A DNA stretch of 6,041 bases. It comes from Saprospiraceae bacterium. Lineage in GTDB: Bacteria > Bacteroidota > Bacteroidia > Chitinophagales > Saprospiraceae. The stretch is from NCBI GenBank assembly GCA_014379065.1, contig JACMMM010000722.1, positions 1 to 6,041 on the forward strand. The letters are read 5' to 3'. The position numbers and the translations under genes are program-made. The first letter of the stretch is position 1. The number at the start of each line of letters is the position of its first letter. Positions 1 through 6,041 of the stretch are shown piece after piece. Under the pieces are notes generated by a model that made no database searches, was not told where the DNA came from, and saw only the letters and a list, made by a program, of their open reading frames with translations.

Positions 1-37
1 ACAAGAGAAGACTGCGGGCCAGTGTGGTAGCAAGCGC

Positions 38-739
38 TTAATTCGCAATATACACCGGCGAAGACGACGCCTTGTATTTGCCCCGAATTTTCCCGCCGGC
101 GCTGGTGACTTCCGGCGCGGTCGTTTCAAAAACGCGTTCGATCGTAGCATTGGCATTTACCGTCGGCAGGTTATTCAGTTGCGTCTGCGGGAGGACGATA
201 TCCGTAGCGCCCACCGAATTCTGAAGAAAATATTGAAAATAAACGGCATTGGCGGCATTGGCGATAGTCAGTCCAACCGCCTCGTTGGCTGCCACGGCCG
301 CGCCGGTCCAGGCGTATGTAAAGCTCCCTGATTTGTGGATGGTATCGAGCGAAGGGTTCATAATAATGGCCGCCAGACTGACCGGATTGGAATAGGTATG
401 GCCGAGGGAATCCGTGAAAACAAAAGTTCCGGAATCGACCTTTCCGGCGTATTCTTTCCTGTAATAGGCAAAAACCGGGTCGTAAGGAAGGACATCGGCG
501 CCGAACGTGACATTGCTCGGACCGGATAAATGCAGCTTCGTGCCGAGCCCATTGCTGAACTTAAATACCGCAGAGGCATACGTCTTGTCCGTGTTTTGGT
601 CGTAGCTCAACTCGTATTCCGCAAAGATCTTATTCTGATTTACGTCAGATGACTCTTCCTTAATACAGGAAGAAAAGCCCAGGCCCAGCACCAGTAGCAA
701 TGTAATAACCAAACCATTTTTTCCGATCAGTTTTTTCAT
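38..739 (-). CDS. Putative surface lipoprotein of unknown function
   Basis: This gene encodes 233 residues. The N-terminus is a lipoprotein signal peptide: MKK, a hydrophobic core (about residues 9-21), then a lipobox ending in FSSC with the lipid-accepting Cys at residue 25. The mature protein begins CIKEESSD; a Lys/acidic run just after the Cys resembles the export signal that sends Bacteroidota lipoproteins to the cell surface, so an outer-membrane, outward-facing position is inferred. The rest is rich in Thr, Ser, Val, Ala, Tyr and Asn with alternating hydrophobic residues, which suggests a beta-sandwich. No catalytic motif is visible and I do not recognise the family. The ATG (739-737) is preceded by A/T-rich sequence without a Shine-Dalgarno, as is normal in this phylum. 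The gene follows the 922-1674 gene on the same strand with 182 bases between them, so co-transcription is possible but a separate promoter is more likely. The lipoprotein call is firm; the function is unknown. Confidence 0.88.
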   Translation of the reverse strand: MKKLIGKNGLVITLLLVLGLGFSSCIKEESSDVNQNKIFAEYELSYDQNTDKTYASAVFKFSNGLGTKLHLSGPSNVTFGADVLPYDPVFAYYRKEYAGKVDSGTFVFTDSLGHTYSNPVSLAAIIMNPSLDTIHKSGSFTYAWTGAAVAANEAVGLTIANAANAVYFQYFLQNSVGATDIVLPQTQLNNLPTVNANATIERVFETTAPEVTSAGGKIRGKYKASSSPVYIAN

Positions 740-921
740 AATTGAAATAGTTTATTGATTAAAATCAGATAAACGCCGGTCGGCAGGATTTTAATACGTT
801 TGGTTTCTGGGGAGATACTGGTTTTTGGGTTAAATATTTATTAAATAAGAACATTGGGTTCAGGGTTTTTTAAACTTCATATAAGAAATCAGTTTTATCT
901 GATTTTTTGCCCACTCCTATG
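740..921. other. Intergenic gap between two leftward genes
   Basis: These 182 A/T-rich bases hold no convincing gene. The right end contains a small hairpin just past the stop of the upstream gene (listed separately). A 13-base inverted pair links positions 761-773 (aaaatcagataaa) with 894-906 (tttatctgatttt). I could not find a Bacteroidota-type -7 element (TAnnTTTG) pointing towards the lipoprotein gene; the only match, TACGTTTG at 795-802, points the other way. Confidence 0.5.
886..905 (-). terminator. Weak AT-rich hairpin, possible terminator
   Basis: AAATCAG (886-892) and CTGATTT (899-905) form a 7-base-pair stem around a 6-base loop. It begins 17 bases past the stop codon of the leftward 922-1674 gene. 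On the leftward transcript the stem is preceded by an A run and followed by UUUCUUAU, so it could end transcription weakly. The stem is short and mostly A/T, so the call is tentative. In the rightward direction it ends in a better T run (903-908), but no rightward gene lies before it. Confidence 0.35.
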
Positions 922-1674
922 TCAATAGTTCGAATTATATAACTGCATCGCCTTTAAATACGACTTCTCAGGCTGTAATAAAGACCCGATGGAGTAAGCG
1001 ACCAATCCACCTCCCCCAACGACCAAGGCCGGAACAATGGACGAAGGCGGCTCCTTTGACCTTCCGAGGAGCCACATACCCATACCGGCCGCTACCGCCC
1101 CGAAACCGCCGATGGTTAAACCATATTTAGACCACTTCTGGGTATTTCCCTTATTCAGGTGCTTTAAAATATCCTTGTTTTGGCTTCCCCGGGCGGGATC
1201 GAAGACAAATGCTTCCTTGAGGTTCTTATAATTCATGATCTTGATTTCTCCGAACGGCCGGGCGAAATACTGGACATTGGAACTCGACCTGCTTGTATAA
1301 GCCGGAGCGCCCGAGAGTGAGGGGCCATGATAATGGACGCTGGAGACGGTCCTGTCATACAATTCGAGGGTGCCTGTTGCTCTTCGGGTAACCGGGCGGA
1401 AAGTCACGGCGTTGACCTTGTACATCCCGAAATATCCTTCGGAGGTCCGGTAATAATTCACATCGGCCAGCTTGATCTTTTGGCCGTCGGCATAGGAGAA
1501 CTGCTCACCAAGGGCACTTTCCTTTATAGCAAATTGTCCCTCTTTAAGCACCGTCCCATTTCTCAGCAGGAGGAAATTTTCAGTGGGATTGATATCATAC
1601 TTCTTTTCCTGGCAAAAGGCAAAGAGTGGGAAAGTCAACAAAAAGAACGGGATAACAAACCGGTTTTTTTTCAT
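922..1674 (-). CDS. Exported protein with two C-terminal Gly-rich hydrophobic segments, unknown function
   Basis: Read from the ATG at 1674-1672, this gene encodes 250 residues. That start gives a textbook signal peptide: MKKNRF, then a Phe/Leu-rich core, ending near FAFCQ (about residues 1-20). The open frame extends upstream to 1737, but that would put about 21 extra residues, including a second hydrophobic run, before a good signal peptide, so I prefer the shorter start. The Cys in AFCQ is a poor lipobox (Phe before Cys), so signal peptidase I cleavage is more likely than lipidation. Residues about 25-180 form a polar, probably beta-rich region. Near the C-terminus two glycine-rich hydrophobic stretches, roughly residues 184-204 (containing GGFGAVAAGMG) and 212-233 (containing VVGGGGLVAYSIG), could form a membrane hairpin. 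I do not recognise the family and see no enzyme motif. The gene is divergent from the hybrid kinase gene and shares its 337-base upstream region. Confidence 0.85.
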   Translation of the reverse strand: MKKNRFVIPFFLLTFPLFAFCQEKKYDINPTENFLLLRNGTVLKEGQFAIKESALGEQFSYADGQKIKLADVNYYRTSEGYFGMYKVNAVTFRPVTRRATGTLELYDRTVSSVHYHGPSLSGAPAYTSRSSSNVQYFARPFGEIKIMNYKNLKEAFVFDPARGSQNKDILKHLNKGNTQKWSKYGLTIGGFGAVAAGMGMWLLGRSKEPPSSIVPALVVGGGGLVAYSIGSLLQPEKSYLKAMQLYNSNY

Positions 1675-2011
1675 GATTTTTCTGTTTTGAATTAAAATAA
1701 GGATTAAAAATACAAAATTGCCCGGGAAACCATTCAAACAATGTCAAAAATGCTGCCGAATCCAAAAGGGGATGTCTGACCGGTAATGATCGGTATGGTA
1801 CCCCGCTGAATAGCATAAAGGTTAAAAAAAAAGGTGGATTTTTCTAATAACCCTATTTTGATTATTTTGGCGTTTGTTCGGGTTTTGCTTGCCGGAACCT
1901 GGTACAAAGATTGACGCCGGCAAAAATGGATGCCGGCAGATGCCTTTTAGGCAATTAGGTTCCTTTTTCAAAGGACTCTAATAGGCCACAACTTGAGTTA
2001 ATTAATTGTTT
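1675..2011. other. Divergent intergenic region, probable regulatory space
   Basis: These 337 bases lie between two genes read away from each other, so they must hold the promoters of both. No convincing gene is present. No exact TAnnTTTG (-7 element of the Bacteroidota housekeeping sigma factor) was found on either strand. The near matches on the rightward strand are the TATTTTG runs at about 1853-1859 and 1864-1870, each one base short. The right part has GC-rich and T-rich small hairpins (listed separately). An A run (9 A) lies at about 1823-1831. Its place between an AraC-family regulator and an exported protein makes it a candidate site for autoregulation, but I cannot point to an operator. 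Confidence 0.5.
1916..1975 (+). repeat. Three consecutive small hairpins ahead of the kinase gene
   Basis: Three perfect inverted repeats follow one another. GCCGGCA (1916-1922) pairs with TGCCGGC (1931-1937) around an 8-base loop. TGCC (1941-1944) pairs with GGCA (1950-1953) around TTTTA. TCCTTT (1961-1966) pairs with AAAGGA (1970-1975) around TTC. They end 36 bases before the ATG of the hybrid kinase gene. They could be structures in its mRNA leader, protein binding sites (the first contains GCCGGC twice), or chance. No run of T suited to termination follows the first two. Confidence 0.4.
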
Positions 2012-4924
2012 ATGTGTACCGTCAAGTGTTGGAATAATTCCAGGATATGGCTTCTGAAAGCCACCCTTTTACTATTCCTGTCGGGAGGGGAAAGAACGGA
2101 AAAACTGTTTGCCCAAAGGCCGGCCAAATCTCTGCCAATTACCGAACAGCATCTTCCCCCCACTGCTACGATGGCAACGGAACTTGCCGAGGCGGATGCC
2201 TTTATCATCTCCTATAAAAATGACAGCGCTAACCTTATTTTAGCCCGATTGATAGCGGAACTGAGGGAGTATCAACAGCTTGATTCTCCTTTCGGGCTAA
2301 AGGTGCAACTGTTGCAAGCCACTGCCTTTGAACATGACGACAGGGACACGGCAGCGGTACAGATGCTCTTGCACGTCAAGGAACGAAGCAACCATAAAAA
2401 CCAATGGGACACTTACACCCAAGCGTGCATAGCATTGGCAAATCTACACGAAAACATGAAGCGCAGCAGGCAGTGCCTGGCGAACCTGAAAGATGCTCAA
2501 TCTGCCATCGAGAAACGTGGGCTGGATTCGCTCTATCCATTTTATGCCATCAGGATGTCCTCCTACCACAGGGTATTCCTGAACAATATGGACAGTGCAA
2601 CCTACTATGCCGAGGAGGTTTTGCGGACTGCACCGAGGTTTAACCTGATCCTGCAGGAAGCCTGGGGTCACATGCTCATGGCTATGCTGTTGAATCAAAC
2701 AGCCCCGGAAAAGATGCTGGAACACTTCCAGTCCGCTGCCCGCCTCTTCCTTAAAATTGATGACAATAAAGGGTTAAGCGCCGTTATGGCAAATGTCGCC
2801 CAACATTATTTTCAGCAAAAGGAATTAAAAAAGGCGCTGGCATACAATGACACCTCCATTGTCTTTGCAAAAACAAGCATGGCGTTGGGGGACAGAATGA
2901 ATGAAGACATTTTTGCGGCTTATAAATTCCGAGGGGAAATATACAAGCAAATGGGGCAGCCCGATTCGGCCTGGTACTATTTGAAAAAGGGATATGATCT
3001 GCAAGTAGCCAGAGACGCGTTAATCCAATACCGTAAAGTCATCGAAATTGACGCCCGCTACAACGATGAAAAAAAATTGGAGAAAATCGCAGGGCAAGCC
3101 CGCGAAATTCAGGTAGAAAAAGCGAGAAGAAACCTCCTGACCCTAATCGTTCTCATCATGGTGCTTCTCGCTGCTGCACTGGCATATTTTTACCGGCAAT
3201 TGCAGCAAGCCAACCGTAAAACAGCGCAACAGGCGGAACAATTAAAAGACCTCGACGCCGCCAAATCCCGCTTTTTTGCCAATATCAGCCACGAACTGCG
3301 CACCCCGCTCACCCTCGTGCTCGGACCCATTTCCTCCTTGCTGAAAGAAAGCCAGTTAAGCCCAAAACAGGTCGGGCTGCTACAAATGGTCACCCGCAAC
3401 GGAGAAAAACTGAACCACCTGATCAATGATATTCTCGACCTGCGCAAGCTGGAAGCGGGCAAAATGGAGCTCAACCGGCAACCTACTCCACTCGCTGCCT
3501 TTTTCCGAAGGCATATTGTGCAGTTCGAGTCGCTGGCATCCCGCAAGGAAATTGATTTTTCATTCGCCATAGCCGTGGACGACGGCATTGTGGCAAACAT
3601 AGACAGAGAGAAATGCCGCCAGCTTACCTACAACCTGCTTTCCAATGCTTTCAAGTTCACCCCTGTCGGCGGAAAAATCAGGGTGACATTGGAAATGGAG
3701 AAACACGGCAAATCCATTTCCCTGTTTCAAATGTCCGTTGCAGACGATGGTCCCGGCATCCATCCCGACGACCTGCCGTTCGTCTTCGAGCGCTTCTTCC
3801 AGACCAACCGGCCCGACAAACCCGCTGAAGGCGGCACGGGCCTCGGACTCGCGCTCTGCCAGGAGTACGTCAAGCTGTTTGACGGAAAAATCGACGTGGA
3901 AAGCCACCTCGGCAAAGGCGCCACTTTCCGGGTGGAATTTCCGGTGGTGGTGCTTAGCCCGGAAAACATGCCACAACTTCAGGAAGGCATCACCAGCCCG
4001 TTTTCCTCCGATTTGGATGGCGTAGCCGAAACAACCGGTCTTTTGCCCATCGCAGCGGCTGCCCGCACCGACCCCGCCAAACCGACCCTCCTGGTGGTGG
4101 AGGACAACCCCGAACTTCAAGATTACATCCGCCTGATTTTGCAGGATAAGTACAATGTCCGTACTGCAGAAAACGGCAAAGCAGCCTTGGAAATGTTGAG
4201 GAAGGGAGGAGGGAGGAGGGATGAGGGAGGAGGTATGAACGAGGAAGCTGACCTCATCCCTCATACCTCCTCCCTCATAACTGATTTAATCATTTCCGAC
4301 CTCATGATGCCCGTCATGGATGGCTACCAGCTCCTCGAAAAACTGAAGTCCGGCGAAACCACCCGTCACATCCCTGTCATTATGCTCACGGCACGGGCAG
4401 AGGCACAGGACAGGCTCAAAGCGCTTCGCATCGGGGTGGACGATTATCTGACCAAACCCTTCGACGAAGAGGAATTACAGGTGCGGGTTAAAAACCTGCT
4501 CACCAATTACCGCAATCGCCGGACTGTGTCCGATGAGCCTGTTTCCAATGCGGAGCTGCACCTTGAGGAGAGGCCGGCAGGAGACCTGACCATTTCGGAA
4601 CCTGACCGGGTCTGGTTAGAGACATTCGAAGCTTATATCCAAAAAAACCTCTCTAACGAACTGCTTGGCATCCCCTCCTTAGCGCGGGAATTTGCCATGA
4701 GTGAATCCACCTTACTGCGGCAGTTGAAGCGCCTGACCGGGCTTTCAACAGTGCAATATTTACAGGAAATACGCCTCGACAAAGCCCGCCACCTTTTGGA
4801 AAACCGCACGTACGATTCCATCGCCAAAGTCGCTTCCAAAACCGGCTACAGTGATCCCCGTACTTTTTCCCGGAGTTTTAAGCAGCGGTTTGGGAAATCA
4901 CCTTCGGATTATTTAAGTGATTGA
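2012..4924 (+). CDS. Hybrid two-component system protein: TPR-like sensor, histidine kinase, receiver, AraC-type HTH
   Basis: This gene encodes a 970-residue sensor and transcription regulator in one chain, anchored in the inner membrane. An in-frame TAA (2003-2005) and a TTG at 2006 lie just upstream; ATG 2012 is the likelier start. A signal peptide (about residues 1-36, ending near LFAQ) leads to a helical periplasmic region to about residue 373 that looks like TPR repeats, for example residues 302-335. A membrane segment (about 374-393) and a short coiled coil follow. HisKA carries HELRTP with the phospho-accepting His427. The ATPase shows the N box (Asn541, Asn545), DDGPGI (578-583) and GGTGLGL (607-613). 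The receiver (about 692-830) has Glu697/Asp698, phospho-accepting Asp763, Thr793 and Lys815, so all key residues are intact. The C-terminus (about 867-970) is an AraC-type double HTH with the signature GYSDPRTFSRSFKQRFG. Classical Bacteroidota hybrids of this kind often have a beta-propeller sensor; here it is replaced by TPRs. Receiver residues about 732-757 are an insertion (see the repeat at 4204-4279). The ligand is unknown. Confidence 0.96.
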   Translation: MCTVKCWNNSRIWLLKATLLLFLSGGERTEKLFAQRPAKSLPITEQHLPPTATMATELAEADAFIISYKNDSANLILARLIAELREYQQLDSPFGLKVQLLQATAFEHDDRDTAAVQMLLHVKERSNHKNQWDTYTQACIALANLHENMKRSRQCLANLKDAQSAIEKRGLDSLYPFYAIRMSSYHRVFLNNMDSATYYAEEVLRTAPRFNLILQEAWGHMLMAMLLNQTAPEKMLEHFQSAARLFLKIDDNKGLSAVMANVAQHYFQQKELKKALAYNDTSIVFAKTSMALGDRMNEDIFAAYKFRGEIYKQMGQPDSAWYYLKKGYDLQVARDALIQYRKVIEIDARYNDEKKLEKIAGQAREIQVEKARRNLLTLIVLIMVLLAAALAYFYRQLQQANRKTAQQAEQLKDLDAAKSRFFANISHELRTPLTLVLGPISSLLKESQLSPKQVGLLQMVTRNGEKLNHLINDILDLRKLEAGKMELNRQPTPLAAFFRRHIVQFESLASRKEIDFSFAIAVDDGIVANIDREKCRQLTYNLLSNAFKFTPVGGKIRVTLEMEKHGKSISLFQMSVADDGPGIHPDDLPFVFERFFQTNRPDKPAEGGTGLGLALCQEYVKLFDGKIDVESHLGKGATFRVEFPVVVLSPENMPQLQEGITSPFSSDLDGVAETTGLLPIAAAARTDPAKPTLLVVEDNPELQDYIRLILQDKYNVRTAENGKAALEMLRKGGGRRDEGGGMNEEADLIPHTSSLITDLIISDLMMPVMDGYQLLEKLKSGETTRHIPVIMLTARAEAQDRLKALRIGVDDYLTKPFDEEELQVRVKNLLTNYRNRRTVSDEPVSNAELHLEERPAGDLTISEPDRVWLETFEAYIQKNLSNELLGIPSLAREFAMSESTLLRQLKRLTGLSTVQYLQEIRLDKARHLLENRTYDSIAKVASKTGYSDPRTFSRSFKQRFGKSPSDYLSD
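4204..4279 (+). repeat. Palindromic array of 7-base repeats inside the receiver-domain coding region
   Basis: The left half is a run of 7-base units: GGGAGGA (4204), GGGAGGA (4211), GGGATGA (4218), GGGAGGA (4225), GGTATGA (4232), ACGAGGA (4239). The right half is the complementary type: CCTCATC (4252), CCTCATA (4259), CCTCCTC (4266), CCTCATA (4273). Within it, atgagggaggaggtatga (4221-4238) is an exact 18-base inverted repeat of 4261-4278, with a 22-base loop. A second register pairs 4217-4226 with 4252-4261. It encodes about residues 732-756 of the kinase, a Gly/Arg-rich stretch followed by LIPHTSSLI, which has no place in the standard receiver fold. Short palindromic repeated elements and heptamer repeats are known from other bacteria (Rickettsia palindromic elements within genes; cyanobacterial heptanucleotide repeats). 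That this is such an element is inference. Confidence 0.8.
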
Positions 4925-5136
4925 TTTTCAATCTGCAATGCCTTTTTTTGATAGATTTTGCTGCCTTCCCATCCCTTGATTTTGACGGAAAATGCTACCA
5001 ACTTGCCGGAAAACATCCTTCGAGGAGCCTCACCTTTGCACTATCGATTTGGAAAGGGAGTGGCTTAAAATTCGTGGTATCCAACTTTCCAATTGCCGGG
5101 GTCTAGAAAAATCTTTTCACTTTTAATTCATCCTTT
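4925..5136. other. Intergenic gap between kinase gene and secreted-protein gene
   Basis: These 212 bases hold no convincing gene; a short open frame begins with TTG at 4921 but its product has no recognisable feature. An 8-base inverted repeat, TTGGAAAG (5049-5056) with CTTTCCAA (5085-5092), has a 28-base loop and could be a protein site or chance. A T run (4943-4949) follows the kinase stop without a good hairpin before it. TAGATTTTG at about 4952-4960 is one base off the Bacteroidota -7 element. No confident promoter or terminator was identified. Confidence 0.45.
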
Positions 5137-6041
5137 ATGAAGACTTTATTACAATCATTTACGAGGTCTGCAAATGCTTCCCTCCATTATTTAGCCATAC
5201 CTAAACGGAATTTGCAACTAAAAAAAGTGGCACTTGTAATACTTGTATCGTTCAGTTTTTACCAAGCGTCATGGAGCCAAAGCTCTACTTTATTGATAGA
5301 CTATTTTATAGATGGTAGTTGTGGACCAGACAGTGGTTGTGATGGCTATATAACTGGCGATGCGGATTATACTTACCAGTGTGGTGACGTGTATCCAGGC
5401 TCTTTTTCGGACCCGGTACCTTCAGGGATCGTCACAACGATTTCTGTCGATTATTACGCAGCATGTGAAGGAGGTACTTTCGAATTAAGTTTAAATGGTA
5501 CGATCCTTCAGACAATTGTTCATGGCGACCCCTTTACGACCTGCTCTTGCGATTGTCCAACCCCATTGTTGAACTTTAGTGTTACCAATGGCGCAGGAAT
5601 TCCCGGGTATATTTATGGCGGAAATAATACTTTGGATATTACCCGAACGGCTGGTTCAGGATTTCATTGTGCCTGGTTTTCCAATGTTACCTTGGAATAT
5701 AGTGAACCTTTGCCTGTAGAACTTGTAGCGTTCAATGCCGGCATGCACAAGGATAAAGCTGTCCTGCTCAACTGGCGCACTGCCTCCGAGAGCAACAACG
5801 AGGGCTTCCATATCGACCACAGCCCGGACGGGCGGAGCTGGCAGACCCGCGGTTTCGTGCCCGGCCACGGAAACAGCCAGACGGAACAAGTTTACCAGTT
5901 CCTTGATGAGCGCCCCCTGCCTGGTACCAACTATTACCGCCTGAAACAGATAGACTTCAATGGGCAATTTGAATACTCCGCCATCAAGAGCGTCCTGGTA
6001 GCCGGGGACCGAAAACTGGCTATTCAGGTTTATCCAAATCC
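5137..6041 (+). CDS. Secreted Cys-rich protein with T9SS C-terminal sorting tail (3' end beyond window)
   Basis: The frame stays open from ATG 5137 to the window end, giving 301 residues and no stop; an in-frame TAG lies upstream at 5104. A long positively charged N-terminus (about 30 residues) precedes a hydrophobic core (VALVILVSFSFY) and a likely cut after ASWSQ, near residue 48. Residues about 50-190 form an unrecognised, probably beta-rich domain with eight Cys (62, 68, 82, 110, 136, 138, 140, 178), an even number suited to disulfides in an exported protein. From LPVELVAFNA (about 192) on, the sequence is the fibronectin-like segment that commonly precedes a T9SS tail in Bacteroidota (LNWRTASESNNEGFHI, YYRLKQIDFNG). 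The last residues, IQVYPN, match the beginning of the type A sorting domain (Por_Secre_tail), so export through the outer membrane by T9SS is expected. The base composition changes sharply near the domain boundary. The substrate or partner is unknown; the position after the hybrid kinase makes it a candidate target. Confidence 0.93.
   Translation, partial: MKTLLQSFTRSANASLHYLAIPKRNLQLKKVALVILVSFSFYQASWSQSSTLLIDYFIDGSCGPDSGCDGYITGDADYTYQCGDVYPGSFSDPVPSGIVTTISVDYYAACEGGTFELSLNGTILQTIVHGDPFTTCSCDCPTPLLNFSVTNGAGIPGYIYGGNNTLDITRTAGSGFHCAWFSNVTLEYSEPLPVELVAFNAGMHKDKAVLLNWRTASESNNEGFHIDHSPDGRSWQTRGFVPGHGNSQTEQVYQFLDERPLPGTNYYRLKQIDFNGQFEYSAIKSVLVAGDRKLAIQVYPN

Noticed and set aside
795..802. TACGTTTG, an exact match to the Bacteroidota -7 element
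   Set aside because: It points rightward, where no gene on the plus strand follows until 2012, and I saw no -33 TTG-type element at suitable spacing.
1327..1695. 122-residue open frame on the plus strand
   Set aside because: It is antisense to the signal-peptide-bearing gene at 922-1674 and its product lacks any recognisable feature.
1675..1737. N-terminal extension of the 922-1674 gene to an upstream ATG at 1737
   Set aside because: The internal ATG at 1674 begins a standard signal peptide; the extension would place a second hydrophobic run before it.
2006..2011. TTG start two codons before the ATG of the hybrid kinase gene
   Set aside because: ATG 2012 is two codons further on, is a stronger start codon, and gives an equally good signal peptide.
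3560..4264. 234-residue open frame on the minus strand
   Set aside because: It lies wholly antisense to the kinase core, whose domains and motifs are intact on the plus strand. It is a by-product of GC-rich codons, and its N-terminus is simply the palindromic repeat read backwards.
4204..4279. CRISPR array or rho-independent terminator as explanation for the repeat palindrome
   Set aside because: The units are 7 bases long without spacers, and the palindrome lies in the middle of an intact coding frame with no T run after it.
4921..5106. 61-residue open frame after the kinase gene
   Set aside because: It begins with TTG inside the kinase stop region and encodes no recognisable domain or clear signal peptide.
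5656..5967. 103-residue open frame on the minus strand
   Set aside because: It is antisense to the GC-rich T9SS-associated part of the secreted protein, which has clear family-type sequence on the plus strand.

Overview
The window reads as chromosomal DNA of a Bacteroidota bacterium, most likely of the Saprospiraceae/Chitinophagales/Cytophagales type. The reasons are a hybrid histidine kinase ending in an AraC-type DNA-binding domain, a secreted protein running into a type IX secretion (T9SS) sorting tail, a lipoprotein with a Bacteroidota-style acidic stretch after the lipid-carrying Cys, signal peptides ending in 'FAQ/CQ'-like sites, and no Shine-Dalgarno sequences before the starts. Assignment below phylum level is inference.

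Layout: two leftward genes fill the left third. They encode a surface-type lipoprotein of unknown function (38-739) and an exported protein with two glycine-rich hydrophobic segments, also of unknown function (922-1674). A 337-base divergent intergenic region with three small hairpins separates them from the main rightward gene (2012-4924). That gene encodes a 970-residue one-protein two-component system: a periplasmic TPR-like sensor, one membrane segment, HisKA, HATPase, receiver, and AraC-type HTH. After 212 bases without a convincing gene comes the start of a cysteine-rich secreted protein (5137 to beyond the window end). It is cut just as the T9SS tail begins and lacks a stop codon in the window.

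The hybrid kinase would sense a periplasmic condition and, after His-to-Asp phosphotransfer, bind DNA near its own locus. The downstream secreted protein and the divergent exported protein are natural candidate targets, but no operator could be identified.

The most unusual feature is inside the kinase gene. The receiver domain carries about 24 extra residues between helix 2 and strand 3, encoded by a palindromic array of 7-base repeats (about 4204-4279). The array contains an exact 18-base inverted repeat and a four-tract G-quadruplex motif. It looks like a repeated palindromic element that entered the gene in frame without destroying it. A second notable feature is a sharp change of base composition inside the secreted-protein gene, at the junction between its N-terminal domain and its T9SS-associated C-terminal part.
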